In this document: piece by piece, positions 1 to 11,090 of the stretch
Layout of the letters: each line of letters starts with the position of its first letter
How positions within the stretch are numbered: the first letter of the stretch is position 1
Assembly: GCA_963854835.1 (NCBI GenBank)
Contig: OY978526.1
Location: 42,199,140-42,263,139 of the forward strand
DNA: 64,000 nt
Direction: 5' to 3'
From: Megamerina dolium
Lineage: Eukaryota; Arthropoda; Insecta; Diptera; Megamerinidae
Program-made: the position numbers and the translations under genes
The notes under the pieces: model-generated
Told to the model about the DNA's origin: nothing
The model's input: only the letters and a program-made list of their open reading frames with translations
The model's database searches: none

Positions 1-3000
1 TGTACAAAGCCACACAAACACACACACACACACACTGATAATAGTGCATACAAACGAGTATAAAGAAAAAGCCCCTCTTATGGCTTATGTATATGTGGGC
101 GTATGTATGTAGCTAGGTGTTGTAACACCGCAAAACCACATACAAGTGAGTACACAAATACGAATACTATTTCAATTAAGAAGATTTTCTTTCAACCTTG
201 GTGTATTGCTCTATTGTACGTAGGTACCACATATTTGACTATTTGCACACTATGGCTCCGCATTCAATAGAAGTCATTGACGCTAATTGTTTTTTGTGGT
301 TTCAAAAGGATTTGCTCGGTTTGATTCAGTTTTTGATCTGATTTGATTGTATGCTACTACATCTAAACATATTCATAATCTGTATAAATGTGTGAATGTG
401 TTTATTGCAATTTAATTAGTAACCCAAATCGAATACAATAATATGAATTGCTTGTATGCACTTACTCGTTACAATTGATTTTTCCAAAAAAAAAAAATAC
501 TACATTTACTTTATTTTGTCACTTTGATAATACAAAATCAAATCATATGAATACGCTTAACGCAAATCTCTTCTGATCAGATTTCCGGTACAAGTGATTT
601 TGTTCTGTTTTTGTTTTTTGTTTCGTTTCTTGCACAAAAAAAAAACGCAGCACAACTCCCCACTAACCAAATATTTGCCTTTATCGATAAAACCAAATTT
701 CCTGAAGAACAAATGAATAAATAATATATACATCGATATATAGCATGTAGTAAACCGAAAAATAAAGAGAAAGACAAGAATGCAAGTAAGAAACAAAATT
801 ACACACACTTCCGTTTCCGCTATGCTCATATGTAAAGAGTGTTTTTTGAAGCGTTGTACTTTCCAATAGCGAATCTGGTCCAACTCTGTGGATTATTGAG
901 CAAATCATGAATATATGTTAAATACAATATCCCTGTTCGTAAACATAATCAGTATATTCTACAATGTGCGCAACATTTTTGCATTTGTTCGCTAACTATT
1001 TATTTCAACGGTTTCTGAATGGTTAGTTGATTGTATTGGCCGATCCACAGAAATACTCCTCCTCATAAGATAGAGGACACTGTCTATAACTGAATCCAAC
1101 CGGTCAAGTTACTGTATTATATTAGATACTTCAGACGTCTTTAAACTAACTTGAGAACAGTCGAAGAAGTTCGAGAACTTTCCTAAAAATTTGGACGTTT
1201 ACAGAGAGGAAATGGGATAAGTTTCCACACTTTCTACAGTGAGTATTAGAATAAACTTGCAGATTCTCTACATGAATGCGACCTGAGAAAACATCCGTCA
1301 GTATCGTTGCTTCACGTGCCAAGTAGTAGACTCTAGAGTTCTAGTCTTACTATACACAGAACATGTCGAACTTGATATGCCACAAGCTGTGAGTGACTTT
1401 CACTACTTGTTTACCAGTTGAAGATTGTGCTAAGACGGGGCAATTCACAAAACATGTACTGTTATCTAGAACTTCTGATTTAACGTTCATGGATTTTTTT
1501 TTAAGAATAAATCAAATCCTTATACTAAGTCCTTGCATCAAGTTCAAAATCTGAATTACATCTATCAATTAAAGGTAAATTTCAGATTTTTGGAACATTT
1601 TGTGTGTATTTTATTTCACTCCGAATGAACGAAACCCTACAGGCACACCCTTTACATACATACAATAGGAATATGTTGGTATTTGTTAGTGCTCGCATGT
1701 ACAGAAATCATTACCCGCTTGATGGCTCCCTTTCGTTTCGCTATCTCCTTCTCACACACACACACACACAGATGGTATTGTTCATTTGTCAGCCATTAAA
1801 GTGGGTTAAATTGTATGGCGGAAATTTTTAACTGCCTAGATCGGTAAAAAACATCAAAAATTTGGATCATGAAAAGCATTTTTTATCAAGGAAAAAACTT
1901 CTGATTTCATTAGTTTTTGTTTTTTGAAAAATTATCAATTTTTAAGTGGAGTCTCTTAAGAAGTAGAGATATGAAGTATATTCTAAGGAAAAGTTGAGTA
2001 AGGAAAATTCATTTTTAAGTTGGGAGGAAATGTTTAAAAGGAAAACTGAATAGGGCTGTTCCTGGACAGTAATAGACCAATGGAAAGTAACTGAAAATTA
2101 TCAATAGCTACATAAGAATCGCCCTTAGACCGATAAAACTGATCCCCTTTGAAATTGCATCCTTATTGTTTCCTCTGAACATTCTTATTCCATTGTTTCT
2201 TTATCACCCAATGATGCTGTTTGTTGAGGCTGTTAAAACTAAAAAGTAGACTGGTCTAATTCAGGAGTATATTTGTGTTTCTTTGGAAGGAAGGCTTGAA
2301 ATTATTCAATTGTATATTTTTTAAGCCAAGTGGTTTTAAAATTTCGCCCGCCTTAATATGCATACATGTTGAATGAGTCATCATACACTCATTTACTTGT
2401 ATATGTTGAAATCGAATTATTCTATTTGATTTCTTGCCACTACACTTACAATAAAAGCGTACTGATTCTCTTGTAAGTATAACACACGCATACTCATATG
2501 AATTCATTTACATGCGATCGTTTCATTTCCGTTCTCAATTGGGGAGGTTTTTTATACGCCTAGGAATGTAAACATACAGGAATGGATGTGTATTTTTTTG
2601 TAATAGCAATAACTACTTTTGATTTTATATCCCAAAGAGCACTTGGGGTCATACTATGCATGATGAATGAATAAATGTATATATGTGTTATATGTATGTA
2701 TGGATGTATGCTCCATTTACAATTGTTGTTCTTATTACCATTGTGGCTAAGATAAAAACACAATAATTGAAAAAATATGAAATATAATCTTCTACGTACT
2801 ACATATTTGTATATGGAGATATGTATCTACATAAATGCATATTTAGATGGTTTCCTCAAATTTCATTAAGTATTTAATTTGACGATTTTCTGTTGTGCTA
2901 CATGATAAATTTACTGTGAAGTAATTTTTAAATATTTGCCGATATAGATAATTTAACGAACATATGTGGAAGATACGATATTGTTTCTAAATTCGGGTCA

Positions 3001-5895
3001 GGTGTATATCTAGTGCTACTAGATACAGTTGAGGGGAACATCTACTAATAAGATGGTTCCCAGTTGGGAGACCTACTAAACGAAAATGATAAACTAATAA
3101 TTATGTTGTCCATGTTAATTCTAGTTTAGATTTGATATGTACTCGTAGTAAATATAGATTTTGATTCCAACTCTCATATGCTTTTTGTACCATTTCGAAC
3201 GCTCGCTTCAACAAAAAGTTCAAGCTGGTCTCGCCAATTAAGTAAGTTCTCTGTTACGGTTAACGAAATATTTTGCAAAAAGCATCTTGAAATTCTACAT
3301 ACTGGATTACAATCATAGTATTCTTATTAAAATATTACATTTTCTACTCACAAACAAAAAAAGAAGCAAAATTATCGAATATCAATTCAGAGAATTGAGT
3401 GTACAATGACTTTTCATTTAGAATTTGCAAATTTTGCTCAATCGCATTTATGGCAAGCGAATTCAATTATATTATTTTAAAAACTATGCCAAATCAAAAA
3501 ATTAAAATTTATTGTATGAAATATTCATGCACGCTGAAATAGTTGTATACGATGTGCCAAGCAACAGTTATCCATTTTGGTCTATGATTGCATTTAAATA
3601 CCTTTTTAATTGGGAAGATGCTGTGTTGAATCCTAAACAAGAAAATTTTTTTATTATTATATCCGAGTCAAGTCTAAATCTATATTGATGAAATCTGATA
3701 AGATTTTTGACGGTAGGCTTCATATTGTCACACATATAAGTTCGATATTGAAGAGGCCTAACCTGCGGAAATTAAAACCAACGATGTGGCCTCATCTTCA
3801 ATCTCTTCAATTCTGCCTTCGTTCTACCACCAAATGAGCAGATAATAATGATATGAAGTTTCATCTAACGTTTGCTCTTGCAATTGAACATATACACTAT
3901 ATGTTATTAGACACGTCTCAAATATAAGTTCATTAGTTAATCTATTATTCTACAATTAAAAAAGCAATCATATTTTGTTGACAAAATATTAGTATTGCAA
4001 AAATTTGCTAAACTTTGAATGTATTTAAGCAATTATCATTTGTTAACTTTTACTACAATGTACATACCAGCACATAAATACATATACACATACTAGCATG
4101 TCCATGAGATATTAATTATTAATTATAATTAGGATATATATAAAGATTTAATACAGATTTACTAAAGACCTACTAACTGAGTATTTACGATGCTGCAAAT
4201 AATAATAAACTTTTACAAGTCAGGATAACACAAAGTTTTTCTTAACTTTTACACAAGTTTTGTGTATAAGTTCAATTTATGATATTGAATTTCAACACAA
4301 GCATACGCTTACTGTGATATCTTGACTATAAATTAATTTGAAAGTTAGTAGAGACTTTTTAGAAACATAGCAAAGGAATATAAAACATACATGTGTTCGT
4401 ATCCATATAATATGTATATCAAAGATATCCATCTCACGGATACATGTGAGATAGATATAGATATAGATTAACCATCAAATTATCTCATTATTATCCCCAT
4501 ACTTGTGGTCATATATGTACTAATTTATACAATTTTTATATGAACAAAATATCGTATCAAATATACGTAAGTGTATGGCTTGTCTAAGACAAGTGAAATT
4601 TTTCCAGTAGAAATTCCAAGGGGACAATATGCTCACACCATTGACCTTATCCATCTTGGTTCCATCCGTGTGCCAGTAAATACTGCCGGTATTAATGGGA
4701 GGCAAGGGACACTCCCACTCCTGCCGTTTTGGATATATGACTCAAAACCAGACTTCCAATCAATGCGACGATACCTGTCATTCGATATATCAAATCGAGT
4801 TGTGAAATATTTCGTTCACGAACTTTGTGGAATATTTTTCGATATTAGCGAACACAGGGTGGAACAAAGACCACTTCTATGGATGGTGTAGGACAAGTCC
4901 GGTAATCAAGACATGACCATGTATTGAAGAGTTTTCGGCTACCACATGTACAATAGGAAGATTCTCTATTAAAAAATGAAGTTCAAATCACAGTCTACCG
5001 TTAACAAAAAATACAAAAAGAAGTGAAAAAATAGTACCAACTATTTTGAGAATAGTGTATGATCTAGTTCTTCCTTTCATGTATCAAAGCTTAAAAATTT
5101 TTTGGAAAAATATTGGTATTCAAAATATTAAAATTACGAATAATGACAATAAGATTGAATGGCAATATAGAAGGTAGTAGTATGTTGAACCACTGATACA
5201 CATTAAAATACTCCGGAAGTTATAATTTACCCTCTTGCTTACTCACACATATTCCTATTGCTTTGCTCACATTCGTTCAACAGACGAACTAATGAGTCTG
5301 TTTACTCATTCATGCTGGTGACCACATTGAAGATGTCGTGAAAATGTGGGAGCAGCAATGGACTTAAATAAGTACCTACTCATATACGTATGCATGACAC
5401 TAACACTATCAACATAAAAATTAACATGAAATCGAAATTGTATGTACAAGCAGTAGCAACAAGCGAACAACCGGATCGACCGACAGCATTCAACAAGAGA
5501 AACGATTTTACGTTGTTCCACTTTGCTGTAATGCCATTTTTATAATTAATTCCCACAATCCCCAACGAACATAAATACACGCATACCTTACATATTATAA
5601 ATACATACACACAAGAACACGCATAACAGTGACAAATGCTGCATTGGACAACAGTAACAAGAATGTACTTTCTATAGTTTGTACACATACATATACAAAG
5701 TATGTTGTGTTCGATGTTAAGGCGTACATTAAATTGAAATAAGTGCATACATATGTTTGTGACACAAATTTTACAATCATCACACTAACCCCGCGATTGT
5801 GAACATTTAACCCACTGTAGCTATTGAACTTCATACATATGAACATACTTTGTCTACTCACCAATTCCATATATGTTTGTGTTGATTTCTTACAG
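1..5895 (+). other. Dop1R1 intron upstream of the TM4 exon (partial)
   Basis: This is the 3' part of the intron that ends at the acceptor at 5894-5895; its 5' end is outside the window. It is AT-rich and has short microsatellites such as (CA)n at 18-36 and 1755-1770. I see no receptor exon: no open frame here carries TM1-TM3 or a DRY motif. The only coding-like remnant is the LINE fragment at 4565-4910. The stretch 1020-1480 is less AT-rich than its surroundings and may be old transposon sequence, but I cannot classify it. Confidence 0.85.
4565..4910 (-). pseudogene. Probable LINE RNase H-domain fragment
   Basis: On the minus strand a short frame (4520-4705) reads YWHTDGTKMDK, close to the YTDGSKM motif that opens the RNase H domain of many insect LINEs, followed by a decayed VNGVSIL (usually GAGV). 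The surrounding minus-strand translation has no intact frame. The segment is less AT-rich than the flanking intron, which fits foreign origin. The opposite strand has a 106-codon frame (4571-4891) with no recognisable features; I treat it as a shadow. Clade is uncertain. Confidence 0.45.
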
Positions 5896-6141
5896 ATATG
5901 GCCGTTGGGTGACACGTCGTGTTGCTGTCATCACCATTGCGGCCATTTGGTTATTGGCGGCATTCGTTTCATTTGTGCCAATCTCATTGGGGCTGCATCG
6001 ACCTGAACAACCATTAATTGTCGAAGATAATGGCAAAAAGTATCCAACGTGTGCATTGGACTTGACACCAACATATGCTGTTGTCTCCAGTTGTATCAGT
6101 TTCTATTTCCCATGTGTGGTTATGATTGGCATCTATTGTCG
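5896..6141 (+). CDS. Dop1R1: Dop1R1 (D1-like dopamine receptor), penultimate coding exon: TM4, ECL2, TM5
   Basis: This internal exon encodes part of a class A GPCR that binds dopamine at the plasma membrane and, in the D1-like family, signals through Gs and cAMP. The translation starts YGRWVTRRVAV, the junction of intracellular loop 2 and TM4. It runs through TM4 (AIWLLAAFVSFVPISL), then ECL2 with the conserved cysteine in YPTCALDLTP, then TM5 with the catecholamine-contact serines in SSCISFYFP. It ends at IYC plus two bases of an Arg codon. The exon is bounded by a good acceptor (TTTCTTACAG at 5886-5895) and donor (GTAAGT at 6142). It carries one leading base and two trailing bases of split codons, so both introns are phase 2. 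The joined reading frame agrees almost residue for residue with Drosophila Dop1R1 as I remember it. The DRY motif and TM1-TM3 are not in the window and must lie further left. Confidence 0.96.
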
Positions 6142-6288
6142 GTAAGTAATTCTGATTATGTATGTATTTAACCTGTATGTATGCTCTCAACTACAATGCA
6201 GCTCACTTAAATAGGTTCAAAATTTAAAATTTCAAATCGAAATGTCTTTTGATAATTAATTTTAAAAATTATCAATAAATATTCATTA

Positions 6289-7845
6289 TCCGTCCGTCCG
6301 TCCGTCCGTACGTCTGTCTGTCACCTGGCTGGTTCGCACGATATCTTGAGTAAATATTGAGCTATTTCGACGAAATTTTGCACAAGTAACCTATGATCCA
6401 AGAGTACGGAGGGGATTGATATTGGGCATGATCGGTCAATAGCCACGCCCACACCAAGCATTCAAAGCGACTAACCTCGGAATTTTCAAATTCTTGAACT
6501 TGCTATAACTCACTTAATATACCATCTGGGACAACAATATTTGGCACATAGAGTTATATTATACTACTATATAACCTCGCTAAAAAATGGGTGAGCCATG
6601 CCTACTTTTTAGCGTAGCTCTCATACAAAGTGTCTGTAATTCTTTTAAATTGAAACAGCTGTAACTTCGGTAATCTTCCGTTTAGAATAACCATAATTGA
6701 CACTTAAATTAATATCGTAGTCGGAAATAATCTGGCAGAAAATCAGTGTGCCACGCACACTCCTTCGTGGGTCTCCTATACAAAGTCGAGTGAATTAAAC
6801 TAAAATTTTAAGCTCCATTACTTACAAACCCTTTAGCCTAGGACAACGAGATTTAAGGTATGGATGAGTATTGTACGAGCAATTAGGCTCACTGGAAATG
6901 GGCGCATCACGCCCACTGTTTATCGTAGCCCCCATACAAATTTTAAATTGAAACAGCTGTAACTTCGGCAATCTTCTGTCTAGAATAACCATAATTGACA
7001 CTTAGATTAATATCATAGTTGGAAATAATCTGGAAAAATATCAGCGTGCCACGCCCACTTCTTATTGGGGCTCCCATACAAAGTTGCGGAAATTAAAAAA
7101 AAAAATGTTACCGGTTATAACTTGCAAACTATTCAGCGTAGAATAACTAGATTTAAGGTGTGGATTAGTATTGTACGAGCAACTAGGCTCACAGGAAATG
7201 GGTGCGCCATGCACATTGTTTATTGTAGCCCCCATACAAATTGACTGATATTCTTTTAAATTGAAACAGCCGTAACTTCGGCAATCTTCTGTCCAGAATA
7301 ACCACAATTGACATTTAGATTAATATCATAGTTGGAAATAATCTGGCAGAATATCAGCGTGCCACGACCACTTCTTATTGGGGCTCCCATACAGAGTTGA
7401 GGAAATTAAACAAAAATGTTAACCACCATAACTTACAAACTATTCAGCGTAGAACAACCAAAATTTAAGGGGTGGATTAGTAATGTAAGAGCAAATATAC
7501 TCACAAGAATTGGGCCAGCCACGCCCGTTTTTTATAGTGGCTCCCATACAGAATGACTGAATTTCTTTTAAATTGAGATAGCTGCAGTTTCTGCAATCTT
7601 CTGTATAGAACAATCATAATTAATACTTGGGTTAATATGGTAGTTGTATATAATCCGGCAAAAAATCAACATGCCAAGCCCACTTCTTAATGGGTCTACC
7701 ATATAAAGTTGCGAAAATTTAAAAAAATTTAAACCGCTATAACTTACGAACTATGCAACGTAGGACAACCAAATTTAAGGTGTGGATTAATATTGAAATA
7801 TTAATTGGATTTACAAGAAAGAATTAAGCCACGCTAACTTTTTAT
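6289..7845. repeat. Tandem array of dimeric (A-B) ~300-313 bp units
   Basis: The array opens with a (GTCC)n-like run at 6289-6322. It then repeats a ~310-bp unit about four to five times. The anchor word TAATCTGG recurs at 6728, 7026 and 7339, with TAATCCGG at 7651, giving periods of 298, 313 and 312. Each unit has two related halves of about 155 bp. One half carries a GGGGCTCCCATACAAAG-type word and TATAACTTGCAAACTATTCAGCG. The other carries a TAGCCCCCATACAAA-type word and AACAGCTGTAACTTCGGC. Both halves meet at CCACGCCCACT-like blocks. Units have diverged by substitutions and small indels. No open frame is conserved across units. Confidence 0.85.
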
Positions 7846-7850
7846 ATAGC

Positions 7851-7889
7851 TATACTATACTATACTATACTATACTATACTATACTATA
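7851..7889. repeat. (TATAC)n pentanucleotide microsatellite
   Basis: About seven perfect TATAC units followed by a degenerate TATAGCATAC end. It sits at the right edge of the dimeric array. Confidence 0.95.
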
Positions 7890-8059
7890 GCATACTAAAT
7901 CTCGGAATTGTCTTAAAAACTTCCTTTAAATTATACCTTTTAGAACCCTCATAACATACAAAGTCTACCATATTTCGGGTGTAAATTAGTAGTATATGCA
8001 AAAATTGTTCTTCAAAAAGTGGAAATAAAAGAAAAAGATGGATATTCGAGTAAACTTTA

Positions 8060-8297
<238 letters not shown>

Positions 8298-9031
8298 AAT
8301 CTTCATATGCAGGGCCCCAGCCGACTGTAGATTTTTAATATTTCCTTTAACATTATATTTTTAATAAGTATGAACTTCGCTCCAACAATGTCATCTTATA
8401 AATTTCATCTGAGATGTAATTATGTATATATAGTGTAGACCAGTGCCACGTATACTAAAACATTTGCATAAGTGCGTGTGCCAAGCGAATTGCGTACTTT
8501 TACTGTGAACTGTGAACTGTGAAATGGAGAGCAAGCATATTGTGGTTTTAATTTTGTGTTCAAAGTGAAGCAACAGTCTTACTTCTTCAAAAGTTAAACA
8601 GAGACTAAGAAGCGAAAGGATAATATCGTGCTTACACATCGTTGGCATGTAAGCGAACTACACAAAATGGAATGTTGTGGCCGGTATTGGAGTAGACTAT
8701 CAATTAATGTTTCTATAAACTCTCAAGGCAGTCCATACTCACTTTCTATTATATTCGAGTCAGGGGCGCATGACAGCTTTTGAAACTCGATATAAGTTTG
8801 GCTTCGTATCCACCATTTCCCATACAAAAATCTGTCAAAAGATCAATTCTAACTTTAATAGCTTAGACAGACGGCAGCGTTAATCCGGATTACCGGCGCA
8901 CTTAATCCAAATAAAACATTAACCTGACAGACGGCAGTATTGCGGATTAACTAAACGGCTGATTGTTTTTTTATTAGGTCTGCTTGCACTATCACGTGAA
9001 GTACGTGAACTGAAAACTATCTTCTTCTTCT

Positions 9032-9216
9032 TTATTTGCCTGTTCGTTTTCGAACGTTAGCGATCGTACAAATATGAATAAATGCATAAATATATATGTG
9101 CCTAAAAGTATATAAATATGTAGTGTATAATGTCAAAATATGTTGTTTGTGATTTCTCTGAAAGCTTCTCTGTCCCTTTCCGCATTCCATAGCTCTCTTA
9201 TGTGGCCAATTCCCGT
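9032..9216 (-). pseudogene. LINE ORF2 C-terminal remnant
   Basis: The 62-residue frame continues the RT reading after a break at 9217-9220 and ends TIANVRKRTGK just before the (GAA)n tail. Similar short IAN-type endings close many insect LINE ORF2 proteins. The IYIYAFIHI segment looks like simple-sequence expansion in the middle. Confidence 0.55.
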
Positions 9217-10248
9217 TCATTGTCTAATATTGCGTAGCCATGATAATTGCTTCCTGCCTATGCCACGTTTTCCTTCAATTTTCCCTTCCAGGATGAGTTG
9301 CAGCAGTCCGTATTTTTGATTTCTTAGAATATGCCCTAGATAAGTAGTCTTCCTTCGCTTGATTGTTGTAAGAAGTTTACTGCCTTGGTTCATTCGGCGA
9401 AGGACCTCACTGTTCGTAACACGATCCGTCCATGAGATTTTTAGTATACGTCTGTATATCCACATTTCGAAGGCTTCTATCCTATTCATATCTGCTACCT
9501 TAAGGGTCCATATTTCCATGGCGTACAAAAGTACTGACCATACGTAGCATTTAACGAAGAGAACTTTTTTATATTTGCAGAATGATGATCTTGCCATTTC
9601 TATTCGTGTTTTGATTTCTTCGGTACAGTCCCAATTTTCATTTATCCAGCTTCCTAAGTATCGAAATTTAGACACTCTTTCTACAAGTTCACCTTGTATC
9701 GATAAGGTAAGGTTATTGTGGGTATTTTTCCTGCATACAGCCATGAATTTAGTTTTGGCCTCATTGATCTTAAGGCCATATTTGTTGCTGTACTCACTAA
9801 CCTTATCTAGTAAGCTTTGTATATCTTCTATACTATCCGCGCAGAGTGTCGTGTCGTCAGCATACCTGATGTTGTTAATAGTCTTTCCATTTACTTTTAT
9901 GCCTTCTTGTGCGTTATAAAGAGCTTCTTGAAAGATTTTTTCCGAATATATATTAGATAAGAGAGGTGATAGTATGCACCCTTGTCGAACTCCTTTTAAT
10001 ATTTCTATTTCGTTTGTGTTTTCGTTATCTACCCTAACTTGCGCGATTTGGTTCCAGTACAAGTTTCTTATACAGCGCTCTTTTTCATCTATGTCTAGTG
10101 CTTGTAATATATTAAATAGCTTGTCGTGTTGCACTGTATCGAAAGCTTTCTCATAATCTATAAAACAGAGGAAAACGTCTTTTTGTACACCCAATCCGTT
10201 TTTTAAAACCGAATTGGGACTCTCCTGTTGCATCTTCGCACTTGGCAT
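9217..10248 (-). pseudogene. LINE reverse transcriptase, palm/thumb part
   Basis: This 343-residue frame has RT motif A (CFIDYEKAFD, residues 28-37), motif B (GVRQGCILSP, 86-95) and the catalytic YADD (129-132), so the polymerase core residues are all present. The thumb includes FRYLGSWI and the C-terminal region has YLGHILR and GRKQLSWLRNIRQ, typical of insect LINE ORF2 C-termini. The first ~20 residues are out of frame with the fingers domain encoded just upstream (10151-10717), showing a frameshift near 10175-10200. A stop at the left end is followed by further in-frame C-terminal sequence at 9032-9216. Non-functional as it stands. Confidence 0.9.
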
Positions 10249-10717
10249 ATACTCGGTTATGTATGATTTTTAGAAAAATTTTAAGTGAGTGATACATTAA
10301 GCTGATTAATCGATATTCTTTGCATTTTTTGGCCTGAGGATTCTTCGGCAATGTGATAAAGATGGATTTTGGCAAATCTTGCGGGAACTGTCCAGTATCA
10401 TAAATATAGTTAAAAGCTTGAACAAGTAAATTAAGGTTATCGTCATTTATTAGTTTTAAAATTTCTACAGGTATATCATCTGGTCCAGGGGTCTTATTGT
10501 CCTTTGAGAGCTTAATGGCGTGTTTAATTTCATCTATTGTTATTGGTAGACCGGAAATATTAGTGTTGTTAGATGCAGTACGCATTGTTCGATTGTCGTG
10601 AAATAGTTCTCGCACATATTCTTCCCACATCTCTTTCTTTTCACTTATTTGGGATGCGATTTCGTTATTTTTGTTGAGCAAAAAAGACGTCGTTTTTCTT
10701 CGATAAACGCCAGACAA
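10151..10717 (-). pseudogene. LINE reverse transcriptase, fingers part (frameshifted from the palm)
   Basis: This frame carries DNKTPGPDDIPVEILK, a spacer, then EYRLISLM and SQFGFKKRIG, the N-terminal RT blocks preceding motif A. After GFKKRIG the frame diverges and a neighbouring frame carries VFLCFIDYEKAFD, so the two ORFs are one gene split by a small indel. The frame start near 10717 lies inside the RT-adjacent linker, so the upstream endonuclease was lost by 5' truncation. Confidence 0.88.
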
Positions 10718-11014
10718 CTCCTTTCGTTTTTTGTGGATGTTAAAGTCATCGTGAAGTCAGAAACTTGTAAATTGATATTCACAGTTCGTAATTGACAGCT
10801 GGATTTATTTGTTCGACAACGCTTTTCATTTTGAAAACTGTTAACAATTGTTGAAAGTTTTTTGTTAGCGAACACACCTAATGGTTTGTCAAATGGATCG
10901 AGAAAAATTCACAATAGACAATTTTCAGCAATGTTGCCATCGCAAATTGCCCTAATCCTCTTTTATTTTGAGAATTAACTCATAGGGTTTATGCCGATTA
11001 GCCGCAGTTAATGC

Positions 11015-11038
11015 CCGAGTTAATTCGAATTAACTCGG
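11015..11038. repeat. Perfect 24-bp palindrome at the right TIR
   Basis: The sequence centres on TTCGAA and reads identically on both strands from 11015 to 11038, with outer ends CCGAGTTAA and TTAACTCGG. It is subterminal in the TIR element. Confidence 0.95.
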
Positions 11039-11090
11039 TAATACGGAATTAGGCTGCCGTCTATCTAGGCTATAAGATGATTCTAACTTT

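Larger units (their letters stand above)
9020..10730 (-). mobile_element. 5'-truncated non-LTR retrotransposon inside the TIR element
   Basis: The LINE runs right to left. It begins in the fingers region of RT near 10720, so the endonuclease is missing. Its coding sequence ends near 9032 with a frame closing in IANVRKRTGK, and an AATAAAGAAGAAGAAG-type tail follows (minus strand, about 9020-9035), as in LINEs that end in short tandem repeats. A shared TGAAAACT word at 9011-9018 and 10832-10839 might be its own target duplication, but it is short and about 100 bp from the last recognisable RT sequence. Clade is not certain; RTE-like or CR1/L2-like are possible. Confidence 0.7.
8839..11090. mobile_element. 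Inverted-repeat-flanked element containing a LINE reverse transcriptase
   Basis: Imperfect 17-18 bp direct repeats with core TTCTAACTTT lie at 8839-8856 and 11074-11090. Immediately inside are inverted termini: 8858-8878 and the reverse complement of 11053-11073 match at 19 of 21 positions (shared AGACGGCAGC core), and the similarity continues through an ATTACCG block for about 40 bp. A second AGACGGCAG word at 8938-8946 gives the left end a subterminal repeat. The right end holds a perfect 24-bp palindrome (11015-11038). The interior is a minus-strand LINE RT gene. The simplest reading is a LINE inserted in a TIR (MITE-like) element; an RT-carrying composite unit is the alternative. Confidence 0.7.

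Noticed and set aside
4571..4891. 106-codon + strand frame
   Set aside because: No recognisable domain; the opposite strand carries an RNase H-like LINE fragment that explains the reduced stop density.
5595..5915. Minus-strand frames of 106-122 codons near the first Dop1R1 exon
   Set aside because: Rich in C, Y and V from CA/TA-type simple sequence and overlapping the splice acceptor on the other strand; no domain.
9359..10156. Several + strand frames of 60-114 codons
   Set aside because: Antisense shadows of the LINE reverse transcriptase on the minus strand.
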